A stretch of DNA of 64,000 nucleotides. Source: Abelmoschus esculentus (lineage: Eukaryota > Streptophyta > Magnoliopsida > Malvales > Malvaceae). Location: assembly GCA_035048815.1 (NCBI GenBank), contig JAUCBN010000011.1, positions 21,282,001 through 21,346,000 on the forward strand, given 5' to 3'. Made by a program: the position numbers and the translations under genes. Under the pieces are notes generated by a model, which saw only the letters and a program-made list of their open reading frames with translations, searched no databases and was not told where the DNA came from. Below, piece after piece: positions 1-11,018 of the stretch; position 1 is the first letter of the stretch; each line of letters begins with the position of its first letter.

Positions 1-1782
1 TGGAGTGGTGCAAATCGGATCACTAGCACCAATATATGTTTTTACTTTTCTAAGGTAAGTGTCATGATTTTCACTTGATTGCATATGGTATTATGCATGC
101 GAAGTTTTATGCATTGGTATGCATGTGATTTGAGCATTGCTATGTTGTTAGCATGTAAGACTTGAGCTTTGTGCATTAAGGTGCACGTGTAAGCATTGCT
201 ATGTGAGTAGCATGTAAGACTTGTGTATTAGCTTTTAAAGTATGTGATTACAAAATGGTTTTTACTAAAATCTAATGATGGCGTTGTTAGCCTTGGTTTG
301 ATGGCACTTATTGAGTTTTAAAAGTGACATTGTTAGCCATGTGTGTTTTGTTTTATAAAGAGCATGACATGATTTTAAATTGATGAAATTAGTTTAATAT
401 GGGCTGCATTGCAAGGTGTTTTTATACTTGTTTTATTCACTCACTAAGCTTATGCTTACCCTCTCGTTTACCTTGCAATGTAGAGTATTTGATGTGGAGG
501 CAGCAAATAGAAGCAAGGATCCAGGTAACCGTCAAGTGAAAGCTCAAATGTGTCTTTATAACATTAGTAGTAGTGAGAGAGCAATGGGGATAGGTTATCA
601 TATTGTGAATAATGTCTATGCTTTTAAGACTTGAAATGGTTATATGCTTATACTTATTTGATAAATATCAAAGTTGATGTTAGCTCGTGACTTTGACTTG
701 AATTGCGCATTGATATTCCTTTAGTTATAATATAGTTATTTTGAAGTTTGGTTCTTGATATCCCTATGTGTAAATTTGAGTATTGTTTATAATGAAGCAT
801 GACTACTTATGAGTTGAATCTATGATGTTGTTATTTAGTTTGAAATACATCTAAAAATCATGTTGAGAATATTGAGGTAGTTCTTCCGTGTGTTTATAAG
901 ATTGTTGATGTTGAAGCATACTCTTTGGAGTTGGATATATTATTGCTAACTAGGTTGAATTGCATCTAGCTACTATGCCATGATATGTGCTTAAAGTGTT
1001 TTTAGGTAAATTTGTATATAGAGAATGTCATGAAACCTTTGGAAGTTGGAAATAGTCCTAAACTTTGAGCATTAAATTAAATGACTTGTAGATATTATTT
1101 TAAGTCAAAAATTTACGTTCAAGCATGAAATATACTTAATTAAATATTGATAACCTTAATTTCATAATCAAGATATAAAATTCTAGAAATTACAATTAGG
1201 TCCCTAAAACTTGTCGATTAAATTAGGACTCGTTTCTCTTTAATCTCTGCTGCAATTGAACTCGGTCCTTACATGAGCATATAGGATCTAATCAAAGCAC
1301 TTAGAAAAAATAAAAGGAAAATAAAATTTATTTTATTTTTAGGGTTGTTTATCGGGGTGAGTCTCCGTATTAGCCTCGGTATTCCCCGTGTAACTCTTTC
1401 AAGTCGGGTGGCGTCTAGACCGGATTGAGGGGGTTACACACTGGGCTTCATAGCTCATACCCGAATCTTTTTCTTTTCAGATATTTGTAGATAGGTAAAC
1501 TCGGACTTGGCACTTGAAGGATCTACATATTTCCTGTTTATTTATTTTGATGTAATGTTTAAATCTTCCAGTTTGCATTCGGATGACATGTGCCTATATT
1601 TTGTTAACTAATGTTTTAAATATACTTTATTTTATAGATAACGATATTATGATGTATTTTGTTTTAGACATACTTGTGTTTGAACTTTTATCATTAAATG
1701 CTATCTTGATTATGTTTGTTTATAAAAAAATGTAACAACTTTAGATCGAACTTTTTGCATTGGCAAGTTTAGGGGTTACACA
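1..1782 (+). repeat. Partial LTR-like retroelement remnant running off the left edge
   Basis: No coding potential is seen. The stretch has the texture of a plant gypsy LTR: AT-rich and full of TG/AT runs. A local duplication of a roughly 57-bp unit lies near 126-225 (two copies of a GCATTGCTATG...GTAGCATGTAAGACTT block). A short GC-richer passage follows at 1345-1500 with a Y-rich run and TTTTCAGATATTTG, as in the R/U5 part of such LTRs. It ends in AGGGGTTACA at about 1773-1782, the same ending as the solo LTR at 44219-46279. The start is outside the window, so length and duplication cannot be tested. The 72-codon open frame at 416-634 is not protein-like. Confidence 0.4.
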
Positions 1783-2111
1783 CATTTTGTATTATAGGCA
1801 ATTTAAATTTGAACTTTAAATGTGTAACCAATTAGATTTAATATTAGATTTACTTAAATATCTGAGATTTGATTGGATATTGTATGTTATTAAATTTAAA
1901 TTTGAGAGACTTCTTCAAAGAGCTTGAGTTCTTTCTTCCAATTAATATCAGATTTACTTAAATATCCGAGATTTACTTAAATGTGTAATCGTCAATTGGA
2001 AAAGCATTTTGCTTTCTTTGTGAAATTTGAGAGACTTCTTCACAGAGCTTGAGTTCTTTGTTCCAAATTAGACTATCACTACCATCGTAGTCCACTACAA
2101 ACTTTGGGTGT
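1783..2111. repeat. Old AT-rich target sequence of element A, with a local tandem duplication
   Basis: No gene. A block containing GAGAGACTTCTTC and GAGCTTGAGTTCTTT occurs twice (near 1902-1945 and 2029-2066), and a second block with AGATTTACTTAAATATC also occurs twice, so this is a decayed tandem duplication. The sequence continues across element A: 2107-2111 GGTGT is repeated at 35130-35134 and the target resumes at 35135. The rejoined target may itself be part of an older LTR element, but this is not demonstrated. Confidence 0.4.
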
Positions 2112-4544
2112 TGTAGAACCCAAATTTTGTCTAAGTCCTAGGGGAATCTAACTAACAATATTAAAATAAATAAAAAATAAATAATAAAAGATAATAAGAA
2201 AAAATAAATAAAAGAAAAACATTGAGAGTAAGGACTCTCTGTTACTGGAGGTTACAAAGATTGTTAGAGGATTTTTAGGGGATAAGGTTTCTGTGGGGAG
2301 TTTAAAAAGAGGAGGATAGAGGTAGAGAAAAGGGATGAATTAGGCAATCACCAAAGGAGATTACTTGGTTGGAGATTAATTGAAGGTTCAAAGGCAATTC
2401 AAAATCATCATCGAAATTCTAGGAGGTAAAATCATCTCTTAATCTTGTTATTCTTTTTGTGTTAGACTAAATTTATGCGAAACCTCAAATGGAAGATTTA
2501 GCTTTTTGTTTTCGTTAATATCATTGAATTGAAAAGGTTAGAGTGACAGGAGATTAGGTTTCGATTTAAGAGAGATTTTAGAGAGTTGGTTTCTAACGAA
2601 TCTGGAAATTCAGGATGCTATTCAAGCACGATCGAATGATTAGAAATAAGTTTGAGGGTGTTTTGATGCTTAGATCGTTGAAATATGGTTTTCTGAGACA
2701 TTTCCGGGGATTTTAGAGGTTTTCGGCGAGTTCACCGATACTAGAGGTGGTAGCCGGAGTGTTGGGCGGCGGTCGACGGCCCGAAACGGTGGTCGGCGAA
2801 CGGTCGAAGGTCATCGCCGTATGGTGGTGCAAGATCCGGGGTGATGTTCATGGTGGGTTCATGTTGTGTTCTTCGTGTTCATCCAATTTTCAGATGAACA
2901 CATATGGACCTCATATAAAATGTAGGTTTTGATCCATATTAAGGTGTGTTTCTGGGTTTAAGGTGTTTTAGTTGAGAGTGTTTTAGGAATGGGATGAGTT
3001 CACCGAGTCAAGAAGAAGACCAAATGAGCGAGTCAACTCGGTGAAAAAGGGGTATATCATCCGTGAAACGATGTCGTTTTGGCGAGTGACCTGCACGGGT
3101 TGGATCCGGGTCAACCCGGATCCGTGCATATCCGAAAAAGGGGAAATTGCTCCCGCAGTCCCCCTGGTTTTGAAGCATAATTCATTTTAGTCCCCACATC
3201 CTTAATTAAGGCCTAAAAACTTCAATTTTCACTCAATTGAACCCCTAATTGAACCCGAATCTAACATTAAACTCAAAATTTCATTAGAGTAGATAATAAT
3301 TAAAATTAATTTAATCTTTTTGCTTCGAAATAATTTAATTAGGTTCTTAAACGAGTTTAATTAAATTTTCTAGGTTTTAAATTAAATTAATTTAATTTAA
3401 TTAAGTCTAATCCAATCCCTAAAAATCAAATCCATGCCAATTAATTTCTTTTTTTTCTCATTTTCAATGTAATTCTCATTGTTATATATTGAGCTCCCAT
3501 GTCTTTTAAATAAAATGTAGCTTAGTTCCTTTATTTTATTTATTTGCTTTATTGTTTTATTTATTTATTTATTTATTTATTATGTTTGCATTCTTAAAAG
3601 CATGTAGTATATTTGTTTAAGGTGATATTTAATTTTTCACGTAGATTGATTAAATTAGAGCCTTTTAGGGTTAGTCACTTTAATTAAATAATTAATTAAA
3701 TAGGAAGATAATCTAGTATTAATGACATTCTAATCATATATCTTGGATACACTAAGTGGTCAGTGTTTTGACATAACATTATGTTGGCCAATAGTGTACT
3801 TTGGTATCGTATTCGGCGCATCATCGAAACATAGAAAATGATAAATAATTCAGGGTTAGAATTTAATAAAATTAATGAGGCAAAACTAGAAACACCAATA
3901 GTATTATTAATTTTGTTTGGTGTCGAAATGGTAGTGTCTGAGCATTCGGATGTTATCATAATACACTTGGTAAAATTAATAATTAATAGGGTTTAAATAT
4001 TTAATTAATGGAGCCTTTTTAGGTTAGAACTTAAAATGAACTAGATAATTACCGGTCATGCATTTAAAACCTTTTGTGGCAGAATTTATATTTCTTTAAA
4101 TACGAGTTAAGATTGCCTATTTGGAGGACGTCTTATTCAAGCTCGTATTTAAAAGAAATATATTTTTTTCTCCAAAAGGATATTCTCATTCGAATCATAT
4201 TTATTTGACAATGACGGATTAACTTAATATTATTATTCAAATTATCGAAATGCCACGTGTAATTAATAAGGTACCGATCTCGGGAGCTTGTAAGGGTCGT
4301 CCTTACGCGTAACCGACTCCTGAATCCAAATATTTTTTTAATATCTAGTTTATTTTATGGTGTCTGCGTACCAAAGTGGCCGGTTGCGACTCAAGTCATT
4401 TTTTAAAGTTAAAATAATATGTGATTTTTAATAAAATTTTGATTTTTATAATTAATTATTAAAAATGGTAAAAAAATCGATTTTTTCAAAATTTAACTTG
4501 TCAGGCTATTCTTCACATGTTTCGATTTTAAAATGGTCGCGACA
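2112..4544 (+). repeat. 5' LTR of element A
   Basis: 2433 bp, TG...CA ends, paired with the split 3' LTR (16213-17848 and 34331-35129). The first half (U3-like) contains a GC-rich patch at about 2700-2870. The second half is AT-rich with an ATTT microsatellite near 3537-3581 and is closely similar to the second half of element B's LTR. A perfect hairpin GTAAGG-loop-CCTTAC lies at 4290-4306. Short open frames in it (for example 2747-2932 and 3696-3959 on the other strand) are not genes. Confidence 0.9.
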
Positions 4545-4547
4545 GCT

Positions 4548-4565
4548 TGGTGACTCCACTAGGAC
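4548..4565 (+). other. Primer binding site of element A (decayed)
   Basis: TGGTGACTCCACTAGGAC follows the LTR end after a GCT spacer. It matches the cleaner site of element B (TGGCGACTCCGCTGGGGA at 20200-20217) apart from a few transitions and one lost G. The complement ends in CCA, as expected of a tRNA 3' end; tRNA-Arg is the usual primer of Ogre-type elements. Confidence 0.75.
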
Positions 4566-5228
4566 AAATTTTTGTAAGTCAGGCCTTAACAATAAATTAC
4601 ACGTGGCATTTCGGTATTTTGAATATAGATATTAATTTAATTCATTATTGTCAAATAAATATCGTTCGGATAAGGGTAGTATTTTCATTTTGTGTGATAT
4701 ATCTGTCATTCATGCATCAGCTCTCGACCTGAGCTTTTACCCTTGAGTGGGATTTAGACATTTTCCGACGTGATGTTATCCACCTTTGAGTTTTGGATTT
4801 TTATCTGCTTCCGGTATACTAACCTTACGCGTCGTGAGATCTTCACCTCCGTTGTATGGGCCTATACTATCGAATCGATGTCTTATCATCGTAGTAGACG
4901 GTAACAACAATTCGGGAACCAAAGTTTAGACCAAAACCCACATGTATAGAGTAGACACCTACCCCAATTAGAGCCAGACAAGGACCATAAGATAAGGCTG
5001 TATCTGCTGAAATGCCGCCAAATTAGGATTTTTGTGTTAAACTGCTCTTTGGTTATTTTAAGTATAGTACCTTTTTGTGAATATTATGTTTAAATCTTGT
5101 ATTCACTGTACTAACACGAATCTTGTTTTGTTTGTTTTTCTTTTCTTTAATTATCTTGTTTTATTATCTGTCATATCATTTGCATTGGCATTAAATTCGA
5201 GAAACGATAAAGTTAAAAGTATCCAAAA
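4566..5228 (+). other. Untranslated leader of element A
   Basis: No coding region. This is the leader between primer binding site and ORF1, matched by 20218-20943 in element B over most of its length. B has an extra near-triplication of an AACTGCTCTCTGGTTATTTT unit at about 20694-20790 that occurs once here near 5040-5060. The 86-codon open frame at 5077-5337 overlaps the true ORF1 start in another frame and is rejected. Confidence 0.6.
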
Positions 5229-7351
5229 ATGTCCGAAGTGTTCATTGTTGAAGATGATAATACGGAAGTCTGGGCATGGTCAGAGGCAATCCAACATGAG
5301 AAAGGAGATAGCTTATTACCGAAAAGTGTGTCAGTAATGAAAGGTTATGTGAAGATCAACACGGCTCAGAATTCATGTCTTCAAGAAGTTCGGGAAATAT
5401 GGGATTAGTGGACTGATGATATGAGGGAATAAATTAAGAATGAATTCGAAGACATAGCATTGTTATTGAAAGTACTTGTTGATAGAAAATTACTCAGAGC
5501 AATGGCAGAATTCTGGAATCCAGAATATAACTGTTTTACTTTTGGACAAGTCGACATGACATCCACATTGGAGGAATATGAGGTTTTGACCAACAGTACT
5601 GGGGTCAAAAGAGACAAGATTTATGTTAAGCCGAATAGTATTTCAGGTTTCAAGAAGAAGTTGACGCAGATCACAAGAAAGGAGAAAGAGTTTGGGGATG
5701 ACAAGCTTGCCAACCGCGATAGTACAGACATGAACGAGGACAAACAGAGAGTTAGTTGGAAGGTCTTAAAAAAGTTAATAATGGACAGTCGCGAGGAGCC
5801 CTCCAAGGTAAGAAGAATATACACTTTATGTATTTATGGGTTAGTGCTATTTCCGAGGACCCCAGAACACATAAACCCATCCATCGTTGGGTTATTCGAG
5901 AGATTATTTAAAGGCGTGAATCCAGCCCCTGCTATCTTGGTAGAGACAAATAGATCTCTGACAGCATGCAAGAAATCGGGTGAAGGAAGATTTTGGAGAT
6001 GTGCACAGTTACTGGAAGTCTGGTTTAGAGGTCACCATTGGAATGCACCATATCATGTGCTAAGGCATACAGTTTCATATTCGCCTATTTCAGAGCATCT
6101 AAAGGATTTTATCATCGAGAAGAAAAACGAGAAACAGTGGGAGGAACTTTTTCAGAATTTGACGGATACAGATGTTGTTTGGAAGGCTTGTTGGTTGAGT
6201 AGAGGAGCTGTATTTCTATAAAAATATGGGGAAATAGATTGAGTCCCGTTGCCAGGAGTTTGGGGTGGAACAACTTATTGCCCACTTCTGGTTTCCAGAC
6301 AATTCGGATCTAGACAGTTCATACCTGCTACAGTTGGGATGGCAGGTTTCGTATACGCACACAAAACCGATGGGTATAAATCTAGGAATGAAACAATTCT
6401 GAAGGCGTGGAGACACTTAGGAAAGTTCATCCTTATTGAGATTTGGAGATTATGGCTAGGTATGACGATTGGAGAACACTTAAGATAAATGATAAGTCTT
6501 TTCAAGAAATACCAAGGATTATCGGATCATCAAGCGAAACAGCACAAGAAGCACCGTCTGTATTAGAGAAATTAAAGCACGATTGAGAGTTGGACTTGCA
6601 AAGGTACGAAAAAGAGATTTATGACCTTACCCAAGAGTTGAACGTGACAAAGTATCAAGTGATGACGCAAGAGAGGAAAGACAAAGAGTTCATTCTCCAG
6701 AATGAGAAACTAAGCCAGGATCTGAAAGAGGCACGCGAGATGTATGAGGGGCATATGAAGAAATATCAGAAAGAAAGGGGGAGCAAGATGATTAAAGATT
6801 TGTCTGATCGCTTAGACAAGATGACGAAGGAGAAAGAAGACTACAAGAAGCTCTATGAACGGAAGATTCGAGAGGGAAGAGAAGCAAATAACAAGGCAAA
6901 TAAGAAGTTAGAGAAAGAACAATCAAGGAACTTTGAGTTGACAAACCAGGTGACACAGTTAGAGGAGTTGGTTACCAAGTATCACAATTAGGACAAGGTT
7001 CAGATGGAAAAAGAAAAGAAGGGTCTACAACAGAAGATTGTCTCACTTGAGAACAAAGTGCAAGAGTTGCATGAGAAGCTAGTTAGCTACGAATGAGCTT
7101 TATGCCAGGATATCGAGGGAGCATGGAAAGAAAAATATGAAGCAGCACAGCGTATCATTCAGAGTCAGAACAATGAATTAGTTAACTTCAAGGGACAGGT
7201 CAGAAGCATCGCCTCCTACGTATAGATATTGTCAAAGGAAGCTACATCTCTTCTGAGGCAGTCGGACATTGAGCAAGAGCATGGAGAGGTCATAATACGC
7301 TTACTGCATGAGTTGACCAACTTAGGCATTAGAGCTATCAGTTTCCTTTAA
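5229..7351 (+). pseudogene. Element A ORF1 remnant: DUF7745/plant-mobile-domain-like protein with coiled coil
   Basis: The start is the ATG at 5229, the same codon as in element B (20944), giving an N-terminus beginning MSEVF. The 5' third has the PMD-like pattern of an aromatic FWNPEYNCFTFG segment followed by DMTSTLEEYEVL at about 5508-5595. The 3' third (6590-7351) is a Lys/Glu-rich coiled coil. The frame is broken: in-frame TAG at 5407 and TAA at 5431, later stops after 6221, and a one-base deletion near 6440 that shifts the frame in the KVHPY region, plus further stops at 6989-6991 and 7094-7096. Total length differs from B by one base. It lies upstream of gag, where Ogre elements keep their extra ORF1, whose function is unknown. 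Confidence 0.8.
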
Positions 7352-7512
7352 TAGATGATTGATTGTCTTTAATCTATATGAACTTTTTGAAAAACGGATG
7401 TTTTTAAGATACTGACCTTCGAATACAATGCCTTATTGCATACATGCATTCATGCATCCATACATCATATGCATTATTGATTATAAAATAAATTTTAATA
7501 ATAAAAGGTTCT
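7352..7512 (+). other. ORF1-gag spacer of element A
   Basis: About 160 bp of AT-rich DNA with a run of ATGCATTCATGCATCCAT-like repeats. It is conserved in position and composition at 23068-23233 in element B. No gene. Confidence 0.5.
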
Positions 7513-10500
7513 ATGGCAGTAAACTCTTAAATTGCAATCATACCGCACTCCTATTCAACACGGTCGCGTACCAAAATATCAAAAATGGAAGAAAGATTGA
7601 AGAAATTGGAGGAAGATCGTGTAGAGTTTCAGAATCAAGTAGATGGAATCGAAAATAGTATGAAGGATAGTATTGTCGAAGCTCAGGTAAATATTATCAG
7701 TCAATTGATAGTTTTGTTTGGACCAAAGCAATCTGAGAAAGACAAAGCGCTAGTGGGAGGGTCGAATGAGATCGAGGGTCGGACGGATACTACATCTCAC
7801 ATAAGGGGCCAACCTGAGGTGCAGTTAGTACCGACAAAAGTGCAATTCAATTTAGCAGGGGCATCTACAAGTCACCCAGTGGAAGTTGCTGATTTTACTA
7901 CTTCGAATGTTGAAGAAGCCCCAGATCTCAATTTTATGAGTGAGGTGGACAAGATACGCCATAACATGGAGAAAAAGTATGCTGATCATTTCAAAGCACT
8001 GAAGGCAAAGATACAAGAGATTCAGGGGACAACTGATAAAAGCACCGAAGCATTTGATTTGGGGTTTGTATCTGATTTGGTTTTACCGCCAAAGTTTAAA
8101 ATATCGGATTTTGAGAAGTATGATAGAACGACATGTCCAAATGCTCATATGAAAATGTACTGCTGAAGGATGACCGCTTTTAATAAGGATGAGAAGTTAC
8201 TGATTCACTGTTTTCAGGATAGTTTGACCGGTTCTGCAATCCGATGGTATATACAGTTGAGTCGGGAGAACATAAAGATGTGGAAGGACTTACATCACGG
8301 TTTTATGGAAAACTACAAGTATTTATTAGAGATGAGACCTACAAGAATTATGTTGCAGTAGATGGGTCAAAGGTCGAATAAAACATTCCGATAGTACGCT
8401 CACAGATGGAGGGATTTAGTCTCCCAAGTACAACCTCCATTGATTGAGAGAGAAATGATCCATATGTTTGTGAAAACATTGAAGGGCTTGATGTATGACC
8501 GTTTGCTTACTAACACTTCGATGCAAAGCTTTTCTTAGATTGTAGCTACAGGAGAGCTTGTGGAAGTAGCCATCGAGAGTGGAAGAATAGAAAGATCTGA
8601 CAGTTCGAAGAGGAATTTTAAAAAGAAAGATAATGAAGTGAATAACGCCATTATGTATGAGGCGCCGAGAAATGTGAAAATTTCTAAGCAAGGGGCAGAA
8701 GCATGTAGCTCGTAAAGTTCAAACAAGAAGGATTCAAAATGGGAAAGGCCAAGTTTCACGTCTATCCCGATAATATATCCCGATAACATAGCATTGAGAA
8801 TTGCACTGCGTTCAAGAGAATAGTTTAGAACCTGATCAATACTAGGGTTTTGAAATTTGACGAACCCAGTATATCTACGAACCCGTTGCCAAATCATGGT
8901 GGTCGAGGTGTGAATGTGATTGATGAAGATCAGATGAAGTAGATAAAGATGAGTGTATCAGAGATCAGATCACCGTTAAAGTGGGTTTTCAAACAGTTGT
9001 TTGATAATGGGCTTATATGCCAGGGAATTAGGATGAAGGAACCAGTTGAGACAAGTTTATAATGCGAGTATCACCAGGAACAAGGACATGAGATTCAGCA
9101 TTGTGTTGAGTTCAGAAGCTTGCTACAAGGAATGATGGATAACAAGGAAGTGAAATTCTTTGCGAAGATGGGAGAGCGAAGAATGATGGATGTATGCACG
9201 TCCGAGAGAACTGTGCCAAAGTATAGCGTGGATAGGTCGTTGGTCATTTCAGCTCGACCAAAGGGTAATAGTTCAACTAGGGAAGTGAAACCAGTAGCTG
9301 CCCCTCGCATAGTAATTACTCCTCCAGCACCTTTTTCGTTCAAGGATACACAAAGGGTTCCATGGAACTACACTGCAAGTATGACGGGGCCAAGCAGTTC
9401 AAGGCCTGCCGGGGAGGTAAAGCTAGAGAACCCCGAGGCTAAAAACAAAATTAAGACAGAGGAACCAGTGAATGAGGTAGGACATTTTATGAGAAGTGGA
9501 AGATGTTATTCACCAGCTCAAGACAAAGAAGAAGAGAAAGCAAAGAATATTGAGAATAAGAAAATTTTTGAGGATTCAGTTTCGAAGGTAAACGAGCCTG
9601 TTACCGAGGAGCAAGCACATGAGTTCTTGAGGTTCTTGAAGCACAGCGAGTACAATATTGTTGAGCAATTATAGAGACAACCAGCTAGAATCTCCATTCT
9701 TGATCTATTATTGAGTTCCGAGGGACACCGTAATGCCTTATTGAAGGTGTTGAACCAGACGTTCATTCCGAATGATATATCGGTGAACAAGCTAGATCGG
9801 ATTGTTAATCATATCACTGCAGATAATTATATAACGTTTACCGATGAGATCCTGAATGGTGGAATAGGGTCTATCAAAGCTCTAAATATTACGACTCACT
9901 ATAAAAGTCATGTTGTGCCGAGGGTATTGATTCATAATGGTTTAGCATTGAACGTATTACCTATGGTGACTTTGCAAAGGTTACCTATAGACGTTGCTCA
10001 CATGAAAAGCTACCAGAATATGGTCAGAGCATTCGACGGAACTACAAGAGATGTGTTGGACAGGATAGAAGTGTCGTTGCTGATTGGGTCGTCTATATAC
10101 AATGTGGATTTTGTTCTTATGGATATCAAGCCCACTTATAATTGTTTGTTGGGAAGACCTGGATTCATTCAGCTGGGGCAGTACCGTCATCTCTGCATCA
10201 AAAATTAAAGTTTGTAATTGATGGAAAGCTGGTGTGTGTTGAGGAAGAGGAAGACATTATCGCTTCAGTTTCCACTGATGTACCGTACATTCAAGCAAAC
10301 GAGGGGGCGTTGGAGTTTTCTTTCAGGGATTTGGAATTCATCAACGCTGCATTTGTTGCTAAAGGTGTGAAGTTTCCATGCCCAAGGTTGTCAAATTGCA
10401 CAAAAATGACTGTCAAGCAAACTCTTGGTAAAGGGGCCAGGACTGGAAGAGGATTGGGAAGAAAGTTGTAAGCAAGTTTATGCCCAAGGCCCGTGGTTAT

Positions 10501-10833
10501 GAAAAAGGGACGAGCCCAGTTAGGTTTTTCGGTTGAAATATTATGGAAGAAGTATGGAAAGGCTATAGATAAGAAGCCGATCTCATTGAGTTCAAAGATC
10601 GACTTTATATCTCACAGATTTGTGAATGTCACAGAACAAGCGGAGAAGAATCATCAAGAGGTTATCAGGCTGCAGGAGGAAGAAATTTTTGGGGATGCTT
10701 TTGATGGTTTGTTGGTGAGAGGAATTTTTGAAGGACCGAGGATGAATTTTCTAGAGGGAATCCGTCCATGCCTCCCTGGAGAGACTCTGAAGAACTGGAC
10801 CATAGAGGATTTACCTGTAGTTTTCAAAATAGG
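7513..10833 (+). pseudogene. Element A gag-protease remnant (exon 1 of the gag-pol unit)
   Basis: A frame beginning MAVN at 7513 hits a TAA five codons later; the next start, ATG at 7585, opens MEERLKKLEED. A Retrotrans_gag-like core runs from about 8041 to 8361 (FNKDEKLLIHCFQDSLTGSA). Stops include TGA at 8164, TAG at 8359 and TAG at about 8536. About 0.12 kb corresponding to B 24495-24619 is missing near 8785, removing the first zinc-knuckle-like motif. The protease motif reads LIHNG at about 9927-9941 where B has LIDNG, so the catalytic aspartate is lost (GAT to CAT). The G-patch-like GKGARTGRGLG segment follows at 10426-10458. The frame closes after FKIG just past the intron donor at 10834. 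Confidence 0.8.
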
Positions 10834-11018
10834 GTAATGCCATAAACCACCCTATACTTTTGCACGCGAGTATAGGGGATTTTCTGTAAAGGGTTTTTTC
10901 ATATTTCACTTGCAAATAAAGATGTTTTCTTTGTTCTCAAATGGCAAACATTTTCTTTTCTTTCATTCATTTCATTCATTTCTTTATGCCTATCCAAATA
11001 TATAAGTTTTCTTCGTAG
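10834..11018 (+). other. Putative intron of element A between protease and reverse transcriptase
   Basis: GTAATG donor at 10834 and a pyrimidine-rich acceptor TTTTCTTCGTAG ending at 11018 bound 185 bp of T-rich DNA. Splicing would join phase 2 to phase 2 and keep the pol frame open across several stops, exactly as in element B (26668-26873). An intron at this place is a known hallmark of Ogre-type elements. Confidence 0.65.

Noticed and set aside
2747..2932. Open frame in a GC-rich patch of the A 5' LTR, and its equivalents at 16802-17011 and 18388-18609
   Set aside because: Same LTR patch in different states. Lengths and frames are not conserved between LTR copies.
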